From assembly GCF_030269515.1 (NCBI RefSeq), contig NZ_BSTM01000021.1, forward strand, positions 62,001 to 126,000: DNA of 64,000 nt, in the 5' to 3' direction. Every line of letters starts with the position of its first letter. Position 1 is the first letter of the stretch. The DNA comes from Actinomadura sp. NBRC 104412. GTDB taxonomy: Bacteria > Actinomycetota > Actinomycetes > Streptosporangiales > Streptosporangiaceae. Positions 12,762 to 21,626 of this stretch are shown here, piece by piece. The notes beneath the pieces are model-generated. The model was not told the DNA's origin and searched no databases. It saw only the letters and a list, made by a program, of their open reading frames with translations. The translations under genes were made by a program, and so were the position numbers.

Positions 12762-14906
12762 GTGACCGACATGGCGAGTGGTTCCGCGACGGCGCGGTTT
12801 GTCCAGGCAGATCGTGTCTACGTCGGCTGGCGCTACGCGCAGGTGCATGCGGATCCCGGTCCGCCGCCGGAGCGGCCGGAGCCGCCGGGGCCCGCGCCGG
12901 CGCCGCGCCTGGAACGGCGGCCCGGCGAGTACCTCGCGGGGCGTCCGCTGAGGGTCGCGGCGGCCGGTGGCACCGCAGGGGGGATGCTCTTCCTGCTGTG
13001 CGGGCTGCTGGGCGTGATGCCGTGGGTGTTCGTGGCGGTCGCCATGGCGGCGTGTGCGGCGGTGCTGGGCATCACCGGGTACGCGTGGTGGCAGGACGAG
13101 CGGGCCATCCGTGAGCGGCTCATGCAGGAGCGGCTGCGGAGTGAGCGGGAGCGGGCCGCGTGGCAGCGGGAACGCGACGCAGCCGAGTCGCGGTACCGCG
13201 AGGCGTACCGGGAGTGGGAGGAGCGGCAGCGCGCGTACGCGGGGCAGCGTGAGTGGTATCCGGTCGCGGTGCCGCCGGACGTGGATCGTGTGGACGTGGT
13301 GGGCGGCACGCTGGCGGGGTGGTCCGCGGCCATCACGACGATGGGTGCGGCACGGCTCGCGGTGGGCGCCCGGCTGACCGTGATCGACCTGTCCGAGGGC
13401 GCGGTGGCGCATGACCTGCTGCGGCTGGCGGCGGCACGGGGTGATGACCCGCTGGTATGGGTGCTGCCCGCCGACCTGCCCCGGCTCGACCTGACGCGGG
13501 GGCTTGGCAACGAAGCCTTGGCGGACGTGCTGTCGCTGGTGGTGAGCGCAGGCGAGCAGGAGAACGGCACAAGGGACCTGTCGTTCGACAACGCCATCCT
13601 TGAACGCATCATCGGAGTGCTGGGCGAGGACGCGACCATCCCCCGCATCACCGCGGCGTTGCGGGTGCTCGCCCAGGTGGGTGACCCGCGCGACGACTTG
13701 CGCAAGGGCCTGCTCACTGATTCTCAACTGGAGCAGATCGCCACGCTGTACGGGCGGGACGCGACCGACCGGATCGTGGTGCGGCGGGCTTGGGCGCTGG
13801 AGGCACAGCTTCGCAAGCTGGAGAAGCTGGCGGGGGAGCCGGTGCGGTTGCCGCCGTCCCGGCTGCACGTGGTGTCCATGGACCGCCGTGCGGGGGTGCT
13901 CACCAACCGGGTGCTCGGCACGTACGTCGCGACGGCTCTGACGCACCGGATCCGCGAGGCGCCGCCCGGGGGACGGTGGGAGCACACCTTGTTCCTGTGC
14001 GGCGCTGAGAAGCTGCGTGGGGACGTTCTGGACCGTCTCATCGACGCCTGCGAGGCCACGGGGACGGGCCTGGTGCTGATGTACCGGTCGATTCCGCAGC
14101 ACGTGCGGGAGCGGCTGGGGCGCAGGGGCCACGCGGCGGTCGGGTTCATGCGGCTGGGCAACCCCGAGGACGCCCGGATCGCCGCCGACCACATCGGCGC
14201 CGACCAGCCGCTGCTGGTCGCCGAGATCACCGACGCGGCGGGCGCGGCCCTGGGCGACGTGACCGGCGAGGGGTACGCGAGCACGGTCGCGTACGCGCGG
14301 GCGCGCGGCAACGAGCTGACCGACCCGGTGTGGTCGCCGCTGCCCGCCCCGGCCGCCGACGACTCGGCGCTGGTCGAGGGCATCAGTTCCGCCACCGCCT
14401 GGGGGCGGAGCCTGGCCGCGACCGAGGGACGCCGCCGCGACGAGGGAGGCGAGCCGAAGCAGCGCTACCGGGAGCTGCTGATCGAGCCGCCGCAGCTACA
14501 GGAGCTGCCCACCACCGCGATGGTGTTCACGCACGCGGGCGCGGCCGGGCGCCGCATCCTTCTGGTGGACGCCAACCCGGGCATCATCACCCTGCCGACC
14601 GCGCACTCCATGGAGTTCGAGGAGTACCTGCGCGAGCAGAAAGAACAGGAACAGCAGAAGGAGCAGGTGTCCGAGGAGGAGAGCGGCGAGTCGGATAAGA
14701 GCGAACCTTTCGCCGCTCCCACGCCTGACACGGATACCGGTGACGACGCTGCTCCGCCCCTGGGCCAGCGCGGGTTCCCTTGGGCGTCCCGGGCCAGGCA
14801 TGCCCTGCCCAGGGGAGCGGCGCCGCGTGGCGCGAGTGTGCGTGGGGCGCGCATCGTCCCGCCGATGAAGCCCAATGGCAGGCATAAGGCCGACCCGCCC
14901 TCGTAG
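12762..14906 (+). CDS. Membrane-anchored protein with degenerate TraG/FtsK-like core
   Basis: 714 residues of unrecognised specific function. Layout: Pro-rich N-terminus; two adjacent transmembrane helices (about 70-107); a charged coiled coil (about 108-160, ERLRSERERAAWQRERDAA); then a large alpha/beta region. In it VVGGTLAGWSAAITTM sits where a P-loop would be but has no GKS/T. LTVIDLSEG, LFLCGAEKLRGDVLDRLID and GTGLVLMYRSIPQHVRERL resemble strand, Walker-B and sensor regions of TraG/FtsK ATPases. The tail is acidic and Gln/Glu-rich (from about 625). My reading, a non-hydrolysing ATPase-like partner of the next gene, is inference. Starts at GTG; nine bases separate its stop from the HerA-like gene. 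Confidence 0.75.
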   Translation: MTDMASGSATARFVQADRVYVGWRYAQVHADPGPPPERPEPPGPAPAPRLERRPGEYLAGRPLRVAAAGGTAGGMLFLLCGLLGVMPWVFVAVAMAACAAVLGITGYAWWQDERAIRERLMQERLRSERERAAWQRERDAAESRYREAYREWEERQRAYAGQREWYPVAVPPDVDRVDVVGGTLAGWSAAITTMGAARLAVGARLTVIDLSEGAVAHDLLRLAAARGDDPLVWVLPADLPRLDLTRGLGNEALADVLSLVVSAGEQENGTRDLSFDNAILERIIGVLGEDATIPRITAALRVLAQVGDPRDDLRKGLLTDSQLEQIATLYGRDATDRIVVRRAWALEAQLRKLEKLAGEPVRLPPSRLHVVSMDRRAGVLTNRVLGTYVATALTHRIREAPPGGRWEHTLFLCGAEKLRGDVLDRLIDACEATGTGLVLMYRSIPQHVRERLGRRGHAAVGFMRLGNPEDARIAADHIGADQPLLVAEITDAAGAALGDVTGEGYASTVAYARARGNELTDPVWSPLPAPAADDSALVEGISSATAWGRSLAATEGRRRDEGGEPKQRYRELLIEPPQLQELPTTAMVFTHAGAAGRRILLVDANPGIITLPTAHSMEFEEYLREQKEQEQQKEQVSEEESGESDKSEPFAAPTPDTDTGDDAAPPLGQRGFPWASRARHALPRGAAPRGASVRGARIVPPMKPNGRHKADPPS

Positions 14907-14915
14907 GCTCGCAGC

Positions 14916-17834
14916 ATGGCTACGCCCTCCCGGCTCCCCGCGGGCATGCCGGACCTTCCCGGTCCCTGGTACCGCATCCAGGCCATTCCCGCCCCCGACC
15001 GTCCCGCGTCGGCCGAGTGGGACTTCGTCAGCGTGCTGCCCGCCGCCCTCTCGGCGGCGCGGAGACGGCGCCCGTTCGTGGTCGGCTGGCTGTCGGCGGG
15101 CGGCGGCGCCCCGCTCGAACTGATCACCAACGCGGGCCCGGTCGGCGACGGCCACGACAGTCTGCTGTTTCCCAGCGGTGCGCGGGGCGTCCCGATCGGG
15201 GAAGGGTGGCGGCGGGCGGCCGAGCGGCTGGTGTGGACGCGCTGCCCGGGGCGGCTGGCCCCGCAGTCGGGACGCGCCGACGCGGGCCCTCCCTTCCCGG
15301 CCCCGGGATTGTTCGAGTCGACGCTGGTCACGCTGATGGAACGGCCGTTCGGCTGGTTCGTGGTCGCCGAGCCGTGCGACGAGCGCCGGCTGGACGCGGA
15401 GATGCGCGAGCTGCACCACGAGCTGCGGATGCTGCGCCGAGGCGAGGACGAGCAGGCAAGGCTCGCGGTGGCACGCGCCGACCAGCGGCTGGTGGAGCTG
15501 GACGCGTTCCGCGAGGCCGGGCTGTGGCAGGTCCGGGTGCTCGCGGGCGCCGCCGACCAGGCCGAGCTGGCGCAGATCGCGCCGGTGCTGGTCGGCTCGA
15601 TGGAGCTGGGCCACCACCCGTACCGGCTGCGGTCTGGGCACGCCGCCGTCCCGTTCGCCGAGGCGCTGGCGGCCGGTGACCAGGCCGACCACCAGGACCC
15701 CTTCCTCACGACCGCCGGGGCGCTGGCGGCGCTGGCCGGGCTGCCCCGCCGCGAGGTGCCGGGGCTGCGCGTCCTGGAGGCGGGGTACTTCGACGTGACC
15801 TCCGAGGCCGATGAGCCGTCGGCGGGCGCGCCGCTGGAGCTCGGCGCGATCCTGGACGGGCAGGACCGCCAGGTCGGCCGGTTCACCGTTCCCCGCTCCA
15901 CCCTCAACCGGCACGTGTTCGTGACCGGAGCGACCGGCGCGGGCAAGTCGCAGACCGTCCGGCATCTGCTGGAGCAGCTCACCCGCGCGGGCATCCCGTG
16001 GCTGGCGATCGAACCGGCCAAGTCGGAGTACGCGGCGATGGCGGGGCGGATCGCCGACCTGGGCGGCCCGGTGACGGTCGTCAACCCGTCCGACCCGGCC
16101 GCGGTGCCGCTGTCGGTCAACCCGCTGGCGCCCGAGCCCGGCTACCCGGTGCAGGCGCACATCGACATGGTCCGCGCGCTGTTCCAGGCGGCCTTCGACG
16201 CCGAGGAGCCGTTCCCGCAGATCATGGCGCAGGCCCTGCAACGGGTGTACGAGGCCAACGGCTGGGACGTGGTCACCGGCGCCGGCGTGCCCGGCTCGCT
16301 GATCGAACCGGCCGTCCCGACGCTGGAGCAGCTCCAGCAGGCGGCGCTTCAGGTCATCAAGGACGTCGGGTACGGGCGTGAGCTGATGGCCGACGTGCAG
16401 GGCTTCGTGGACGTGCGGCTGCGGTCGCTGCGGATCGGTTCGGCGGGCCGGTTCTTCGAGGGCGGCCATCCCGCCGACATCGGCGGCATGCTGCGCGACA
16501 ACATCGTGCTCGCCATCGAGGACGTCGCCAACGACGAGGACAAGGCGTTCCTCATGGGCACCCTGATCATCCGCATCGTGGAGCACCTGCGGATGCGCGA
16601 GCGCGGCCAGGGGAGACCGGCGCCCGGCCTGCGGCATGTCATCGTGATCGAGGAGGCGCACCGGCTGCTGCGCAACCGCGGCCCCGAGCGGACCAGCGCG
16701 CACGCCGTGGAGCTGTTCGCGGGGATGCTGGCGGAGATCCGCGCGTACGGCGAGGGCATCATCGTCGCCGAGCAGATCCCGACCAAGCTGGTCCCGGACG
16801 TCATCAAGAACACCGCGCTGAAGGTGGTGCACCGGCTGCCGGCGTTCGACGACCGGCATCAGGTCGGCGCGGCGATGAACCTGGACGAGGACCAGTCGCG
16901 CGAGGTGGTCTCGCTCCGTCCCGGTGTCGCGGCGGTGTTCGCCGATGGAATGGACCGCCCGCTGCGCGTCCGCGTCCCCTTGGGCGAGGGACGTGAGGGG
17001 ACGATGCCGGGCCCGCCTCCGCCCGTGGACGGACGCCGTTCCGCCGCGTGCGGGTGCGAGTGCCGTTCGGGACGGGCCTGCACCTTGTACGAGCTGCGTG
17101 AGGCCGACCTTCTCGCAGGACACCCTGACTGGGCTTGGCTTCGCCTCTGGGCCGACACGCTCGTCCTGGCCCATGTCGTCAACCGTCCGCTGCCCGCAGT
17201 ACCGGCCGAACTGCTGCGCGCCTGCTCCCGCCTCACCTCGCGGTTGCGTGAATGCACGCTGGCGACCGTCCTTGAACGGGCGGTGACGCGGCGATCCTGG
17301 GCGCTGCGCAACGCCTACCTGCCGTCCGAGCTCACTGCGGTCGTCGCGGACGTGGCGCAGAAGCTCCTTGCGGGCGACTCCGGCCTCGTCGGGACGCTCC
17401 CAGGCCCGACCTGGGTCATCCCACAACTCCGCTGGCTGCATGAGCTGGACCGCCTGTTCCCCTACGGCGGGAGCGTCCCGGACAAGCACGCCCCGGCGCC
17501 GCCCTTGGACTACCAGCTCCCCGGCTTGAAGCAGCCCCCGGAGCCCAAGTTCGGCCACCGTCTCCGTGCCCTGCGCCGCCATCCGTTGTCGATGGAACTG
17601 GAACGCAACCGGCCCATCGCCCTCACCGCACTAGAAGGCGACGACCATCACGAGGGTTTCTACAAGGACCTGTCGGTCGTCGCCATCGGGGTGGAGGAAG
17701 ACGAGCAGCTCGCGGAGGCGGCCGACACGATGCACGTCACGTCCTGGCTGGAGCCGGTGCTGAGCTGGCCCGCCCGCCTGATAGCGCCCTTCGAGGATCC
17801 GTCGCAGGGACTCCCCTTTTCGCCCTCTTCCTGA
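14916..17834 (+). CDS. HerA/VirB4-like ATPase
   Basis: 972 residues. The N-terminal 330 residues resemble the substrate or partner-binding part of VirB4/TraC-type proteins (weak). The HerA/FtsK-type motor domain has Walker A VTGATGAGKSQT (about 338-349), IEPAKSEYAAM, Walker B HVIVIEEAHRLL (about 572-583), and a sensor region GIIVAEQIPTKLVPDVIKNTALKVVHRL typical of HerA/VirB4 hexamers. Near residues 710-722 is an unusual Cys cluster, CGCECRSGRAC, that could bind metal, followed by a 250-residue helical C-terminus. No nuclease is seen next to it, unlike HerA-NurA pairs. It is co-directional with the membrane-anchored pseudo-ATPase and convergent with two zinc-ribbon membrane proteins. Role unknown: DNA or protein translocation at the membrane is plausible. 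Confidence 0.85.
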   Translation: MATPSRLPAGMPDLPGPWYRIQAIPAPDRPASAEWDFVSVLPAALSAARRRRPFVVGWLSAGGGAPLELITNAGPVGDGHDSLLFPSGARGVPIGEGWRRAAERLVWTRCPGRLAPQSGRADAGPPFPAPGLFESTLVTLMERPFGWFVVAEPCDERRLDAEMRELHHELRMLRRGEDEQARLAVARADQRLVELDAFREAGLWQVRVLAGAADQAELAQIAPVLVGSMELGHHPYRLRSGHAAVPFAEALAAGDQADHQDPFLTTAGALAALAGLPRREVPGLRVLEAGYFDVTSEADEPSAGAPLELGAILDGQDRQVGRFTVPRSTLNRHVFVTGATGAGKSQTVRHLLEQLTRAGIPWLAIEPAKSEYAAMAGRIADLGGPVTVVNPSDPAAVPLSVNPLAPEPGYPVQAHIDMVRALFQAAFDAEEPFPQIMAQALQRVYEANGWDVVTGAGVPGSLIEPAVPTLEQLQQAALQVIKDVGYGRELMADVQGFVDVRLRSLRIGSAGRFFEGGHPADIGGMLRDNIVLAIEDVANDEDKAFLMGTLIIRIVEHLRMRERGQGRPAPGLRHVIVIEEAHRLLRNRGPERTSAHAVELFAGMLAEIRAYGEGIIVAEQIPTKLVPDVIKNTALKVVHRLPAFDDRHQVGAAMNLDEDQSREVVSLRPGVAAVFADGMDRPLRVRVPLGEGREGTMPGPPPPVDGRRSAACGCECRSGRACTLYELREADLLAGHPDWAWLRLWADTLVLAHVVNRPLPAVPAELLRACSRLTSRLRECTLATVLERAVTRRSWALRNAYLPSELTAVVADVAQKLLAGDSGLVGTLPGPTWVIPQLRWLHELDRLFPYGGSVPDKHAPAPPLDYQLPGLKQPPEPKFGHRLRALRRHPLSMELERNRPIALTALEGDDHHEGFYKDLSVVAIGVEEDEQLAEAADTMHVTSWLEPVLSWPARLIAPFEDPSQGLPFSPSS

Positions 17835-17853
17835 GCCCCGGTGGAGAGGAGCG

Positions 17854-18594
17854 TCAGATCTCGCTGGCGTCGCGGACGTCCAGCCCGGCGCGTTCGGCGT
17901 TCGGACGCCAGTAGTCGATGAACGCGCGCTTGGCCTCGCTGGCCCGCTCGTTCACCGACGCGACCTCGCTTTCGGCCGGGCAGCCGGGGGCGACGGCCAG
18001 GTACCGCTGGTTCGACTCGATCGCCGCCTCCAGCGCCCGGATCAGCGCGTCGCGCAGCTCGGGCCCGTTCTCCAGCGCGTCCACCTGGAGGTTCCTGGCC
18101 TTGGCGAGCTGTTCCTCACGCTGGGAGCGGACCTGCTCCAGCGCGGCCGTCTGGCACCCGCCGGTCACGGCGCCGCCCAGCTCGTCGCGGGTCCCCGCCA
18201 TCTCGGTGAGCAGCGTGTCCACCTGCCCCGCCTGCTGGTTGAGCCGGGGCGCGGCGTCGCCCGACGACCCGGACCGGGTCTGCTGCGCCGGAGAGCCGAG
18301 GGGCGGACCCGGATCCTTGGTCGAGGCGGGCCAGAAGACGATGGCGAGCGCGACCGCGGCGAGCAGGACCACGCCCGCGCCCAGCGCCACGTACGGAAGG
18401 GGGCTCCGCTTGGGAGGTGGCGGCGGACGCCAGATCTCCGGCTCCGGGATGCTCCAGGGCTCCGGGGACAGGGACGTGACGGTCTCGTCACCGGGAGTGC
18501 CGCCGGGAGGCGGCGGCGCGGGGAGCGGGGTGTCGCATCGGGGGCAGCGCGACAGGGCCGGGGTCGTATCGCTCCCGCAAACCGGGCACTGCAT
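17854..18594 (-). CDS. Zinc-ribbon single-pass membrane protein (paralogue 1)
   Basis: 246 residues. N-terminal zinc ribbon CPVCG-x10-CPRC (residues 3-19), Pro-rich linker, one transmembrane helix (about 69-90), then a helical extracytoplasmic domain. Two Cys in that domain (GGCQTAALEQ and APGCPAESE) could form a disulfide, and it ends in AKRAFIDYWRPNAERAGL. The neighbouring gene encodes the same architecture with the same two Cys and C-terminal motif. The gene is convergent with the HerA-like ATPase, 19 bp from its stop. Function unknown; a membrane sensor or adaptor is possible. Confidence 0.82.
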   Translation of the reverse strand: MQCPVCGSDTTPALSRCPRCDTPLPAPPPPGGTPGDETVTSLSPEPWSIPEPEIWRPPPPPKRSPLPYVALGAGVVLLAAVALAIVFWPASTKDPGPPLGSPAQQTRSGSSGDAAPRLNQQAGQVDTLLTEMAGTRDELGGAVTGGCQTAALEQVRSQREEQLAKARNLQVDALENGPELRDALIRALEAAIESNQRYLAVAPGCPAESEVASVNERASEAKRAFIDYWRPNAERAGLDVRDASEI

Positions 18595-18650
18595 GGCAAC
18601 CCCTTCTTACCAGCCCTTGGCGCACCAAGATACTGCCCGGAGCGGGCTTA

Positions 18651-19988
18651 TTACAGGCCGTTCCAGACGCGGGAGGGCAGTCCCGCCTGCCGCGCCACGG
18701 GGTTCCACTGGGCGACGAACTGCTTCTTCGCCAGTGTCGCGCGGCGCTCGGCGTCGATCCGTCCCGGCGCCCTGGCGACATCCGGACGCGGCTTGCCCCG
18801 GCATCCCCGCTTGGCCTTGTTCGCCCAGGCGAGCAGGCGCAGATCGGCCTCCAGGGACGCCTGGAACGCCTCCCTCAAGGTGGACTGCATCCGCGCGCCG
18901 TTACGCAGCTTGTCGACCTTCAGGCGGTTGGTGTGGGTGATCTGGGCGCTCCGGCGCTGCGCCACGACCTGGAAGCCCCTGATGGCCGTCGGCAGCGTCT
19001 GGCATTTGGACGTGGCCGCGATCGCGCGGGCGAGGACCCTGCGGGTGTCGGCACTGGAGTTCAGCACCTTGTTGACCTGGATGGCCTGCACCTTGGCGGG
19101 GGAGGACAGCGGCTGCTTCTGCGCCACCGGGGTGTTGTCGTTGCTGGGTGACGTGCTCGGCGGGGAGGTCGCCGCGGGCTTCTTGTCCCCGCCCGGCCAC
19201 GCCACCAGCGCAACCGCCACCACGGCGATCGTGACGAGCGCGGACACGGCGATGAGAAGCGGTTTGCTGGCCTGGTTGGACGGCGCGGGAGGCTGCGCGT
19301 AGTAAGGCCCTTGCATCCCGTCCGGCCCCATCGGAGGACCGCCAGGCCCCTGCGGACCCATGGGCGGGCCACCCATCGGGCCACCCATGGGCATGGCCGG
19401 CCCGAGCGAGGGGTCCGTCGGACCCATGGGACCCACCGGCCCCATCGGCGGCTGGCCCATGTGCATAGGAGGCTGGTCGAGTTGCGTGGCGCCGTTGTTC
19501 GCGTACGCGGAGTCGAGCACGGTGTGCCCCTGCGTCCCCGTGCCCCAGTCCTGACCGGGCGTCACCGGGGGCGGCGGCGCCTGCCACTGCTGGGTGGGCT
19601 GATCTTCCTGCGCCCGTTGCTCGTCGGTCTTACGGGGACGTGCGAACCACGATTCCGGGACGATCGGTTCCTTGTTCTCCTCGTTGTGCTCCTCGTTCTT
19701 GGGCTTGTCCTCCACCGGTGTGACCTCGCCGGTGGCCCAGGCAGGAGGAGGCGGCGGCCCGACCGGGTCGAAGCCCGCGGCCTCGTCCCCCTGAGACCGG
19801 GGCTCGGCAGGGGCCGCGATGGGCGCGGACATCGGGACCACCATCGTCCGCTCCCCGTCCTGGGGGGACAGGGACGCCTCGGGCGGCGGCGCGCCCATCA
19901 GGCTCGACGGCTGGTGGATCGGTGCGTTGCAGCTCGTGCACGTGCCGAGCGTCCCGGGCGTGTTCGTACCGCACGTCGGACACCGCAT
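18651..19988 (-). CDS. Zinc-ribbon single-pass membrane protein with long Pro/Gly/Met linker (paralogue 2)
   Basis: 445 residues. N-terminal zinc ribbon CPTCG-x10-CTSC, a disordered cytoplasmic region of about 220 residues rich in Pro, Gly, Met and Gln (repeats of the type GPMGGPP), one transmembrane helix (about 243-263), then a helical extracytoplasmic domain. Its two Cys (SKCQTLPTA and RGCRGKP) and ending AKKQFVAQWNPVARQAGL align with paralogue 1. It lies 56 bp upstream of paralogue 1 on the same strand, so the two are probably co-transcribed. The linker suggests a scaffold or phase-forming region, which is inference. Confidence 0.82.
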   Translation of the reverse strand: MRCPTCGTNTPGTLGTCTSCNAPIHQPSSLMGAPPPEASLSPQDGERTMVVPMSAPIAAPAEPRSQGDEAAGFDPVGPPPPPAWATGEVTPVEDKPKNEEHNEENKEPIVPESWFARPRKTDEQRAQEDQPTQQWQAPPPPVTPGQDWGTGTQGHTVLDSAYANNGATQLDQPPMHMGQPPMGPVGPMGPTDPSLGPAMPMGGPMGGPPMGPQGPGGPPMGPDGMQGPYYAQPPAPSNQASKPLLIAVSALVTIAVVAVALVAWPGGDKKPAATSPPSTSPSNDNTPVAQKQPLSSPAKVQAIQVNKVLNSSADTRRVLARAIAATSKCQTLPTAIRGFQVVAQRRSAQITHTNRLKVDKLRNGARMQSTLREAFQASLEADLRLLAWANKAKRGCRGKPRPDVARAPGRIDAERRATLAKKQFVAQWNPVARQAGLPSRVWNGL

Positions 19989-20375
19989 CGCTCAAAACCT
20001 CGCCTTGTCGCCGCTTCGTCCGCCAGACGGGCGTGACTCCGCGCAGAAAACACTGGGCTCCCGACAAAGTACTGGGTAACGCCTCATCTCGGGCGCGGTC
20101 CTCGGTATCCCCTGAACATCCCCTGTATCGGATACCTCACTGTCCCCACGCCGCCGGGGTCGCACCGAATCATGACAAGCGGTATCCGGTCAAGATCCGG
20201 CGAATCGGTTTACCGGAGAACATGTGAGACTGGTCACAACATGCTCGGGCAGAACCGTTGCCCAACCGGTGTCGGACGCTCCGCGAGGAGGACGCCGCAA
20301 CGGCTAGGCTCGGACCGGTCCGATCGGACGTCTCGGCGAGACCCGGAAAGAAGACCCGGAGAGAAGACACAGTCC
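19989..20375. other. Divergent intergenic region, no gene seen
   Basis: 387 bp between the leftward zinc-ribbon genes and murT. It holds GGTATCC at 20104-20110, its inverted copy GGATACC at 20130-20136 and a third copy GGTATCC at 20181-20187, possible half-sites of one regulator. TAGGCT near 20305 is a candidate -10 box for murT. No ORF here looks coding. Confidence 0.5.
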
Positions 20376-21626
20376 ATGAGCGATCTTCCGCTGCGTTCGC
20401 AGCTGGCCGTCGCGCTCGGTCGTACGGCCGCGAGGATGTCACGGATGGCCGGCCGCGGGGACGGCTCGGTGATCGGCGGCAGAATCGGGCTGCGGCTCGA
20501 CCCCGAGCTGCTGACCAGGCTGGCGCGCGACCGCAAGCTCGTCCTGGTCAGCGCCACAAACGGCAAGACGACGACCACCCGCCTGATCACCTCGGCGATG
20601 ACCCCCCTGGGCGAGGTCGCCACCAACGCGTTCGGCGCGAACATGCCCACCGGCCACGTCTCCGCGCTCGCCGCCGCGCCCGACGCCCGGTACGGCGTGC
20701 TGGAGTGCGACGAGAAGTACGTCCCGATGGTGCTGGCCGAGACCGGGGCCAACGTGGTCGCGCTGATGAACCTCAGCCGCGACCAGATGGACCGGGCCGC
20801 CGAGATCTGGCTGCTGGCCGGCAAGTGGCGCAAGGCCCTGGAGGCGTCCCCGCAGAGCCACGTCATCGCCAACTGCGACGACCCGCTGGTGACCTGGGGC
20901 GCGTCCACCGCCAAGAGCGTCACCTGGGTGGCCGCGGGCCAGCACTGGCGCGAGGACTCCTGGTGCTGCCCCGAATGCGGCGGCCCTCTCGACCGCGAGG
21001 ATACGGACGAGGACAGCAACTGGGCCTGCCGGGAGTGCCACTTCTCCCGCCCCCGTCCCGACTGGGTGCTGAAGGGCGACCAGGTCACCGCGCCCGACGG
21101 CCGCTCCTTCCAGCTCTCCAACCTCTCCCTGCCCGGCCGCGCCAACCGGTCCAACGCGGCCATCGCGCTCGCCGTCGTGAACCAGTTCGGCGTACCACCC
21201 GAGCAGGCCCTTCCGCTGCTCGGCGAGGTCCGCTCGGTGGCGGGCCGCTACACCACCGTCGAGCACGAGGGCCGCCAGATCCGGCTGCTGCTGTCGAAGA
21301 ACCCGGCGGGCTGGCTGGAGGCGTTCGACGTGCTGGAGCCCGCGCCCGCCCCGGTCGCGCTGTCCATCAACGCGCAGGGCCCCGACGGACGCGACACCTC
21401 CTGGCTCTGGGACGTCGACTACCGCATCCTGCGCGGCCGTCCCGTCTGGGTCACCGGCGAGCGCCGCGTCGACCTCGCCGTCCGCCTGGAGGCCGCCGAC
21501 GTCCAGTTCTCCGTGGTGGACGACATCGACCAGGCCGTGATGGCGGTCCCGCCGGGCCGCCTCGACGTGATCGCCAACTACACCGCCTTCCAGACCATCC
21601 GAACGAGGTACGGCCGTGTCGTCTGA
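20376..21626 (+). CDS. murT: Lipid II isoglutaminyl synthase, Mur ligase subunit MurT
   Basis: 416 residues. With GatD it amidates the D-Glu of lipid II in peptidoglycan synthesis. The Mur-ligase P-loop ATNGKTTTT is at 60-68. A four-Cys zinc ribbon (CCPECGGPL ... CRECHF, about 199-226) inserted in the central domain is a MurT hallmark. DRAAEIWLLAGKWRKAL and SLPGRANRSNAAIALAV follow, with the C-terminal DUF1727 region ending the protein. The ATG at 20376 has a GGAGAGAAG-like site upstream and begins MSDLPLRSQLAVALGR. Its last codons overlap gatD by 11 bp, fitting a 1:1 complex. Confidence 0.95.
   Translation: MSDLPLRSQLAVALGRTAARMSRMAGRGDGSVIGGRIGLRLDPELLTRLARDRKLVLVSATNGKTTTTRLITSAMTPLGEVATNAFGANMPTGHVSALAAAPDARYGVLECDEKYVPMVLAETGANVVALMNLSRDQMDRAAEIWLLAGKWRKALEASPQSHVIANCDDPLVTWGASTAKSVTWVAAGQHWREDSWCCPECGGPLDREDTDEDSNWACRECHFSRPRPDWVLKGDQVTAPDGRSFQLSNLSLPGRANRSNAAIALAVVNQFGVPPEQALPLLGEVRSVAGRYTTVEHEGRQIRLLLSKNPAGWLEAFDVLEPAPAPVALSINAQGPDGRDTSWLWDVDYRILRGRPVWVTGERRVDLAVRLEAADVQFSVVDDIDQAVMAVPPGRLDVIANYTAFQTIRTRYGRVV

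Noticed and set aside
12762-19988. Prophage, ICE or conjugative element
   Set aside because: No integrase, relaxase, repeats at the ends or tRNA target are seen, and base composition matches the neighbours; only the HerA/VirB4 relationship would suggest it.
12762-19988. HerA-NurA or HerA-SIR2 phage-defence pair
   Set aside because: No nuclease, SIR2 or DUF4297-like domain is recognisable in the adjacent genes.
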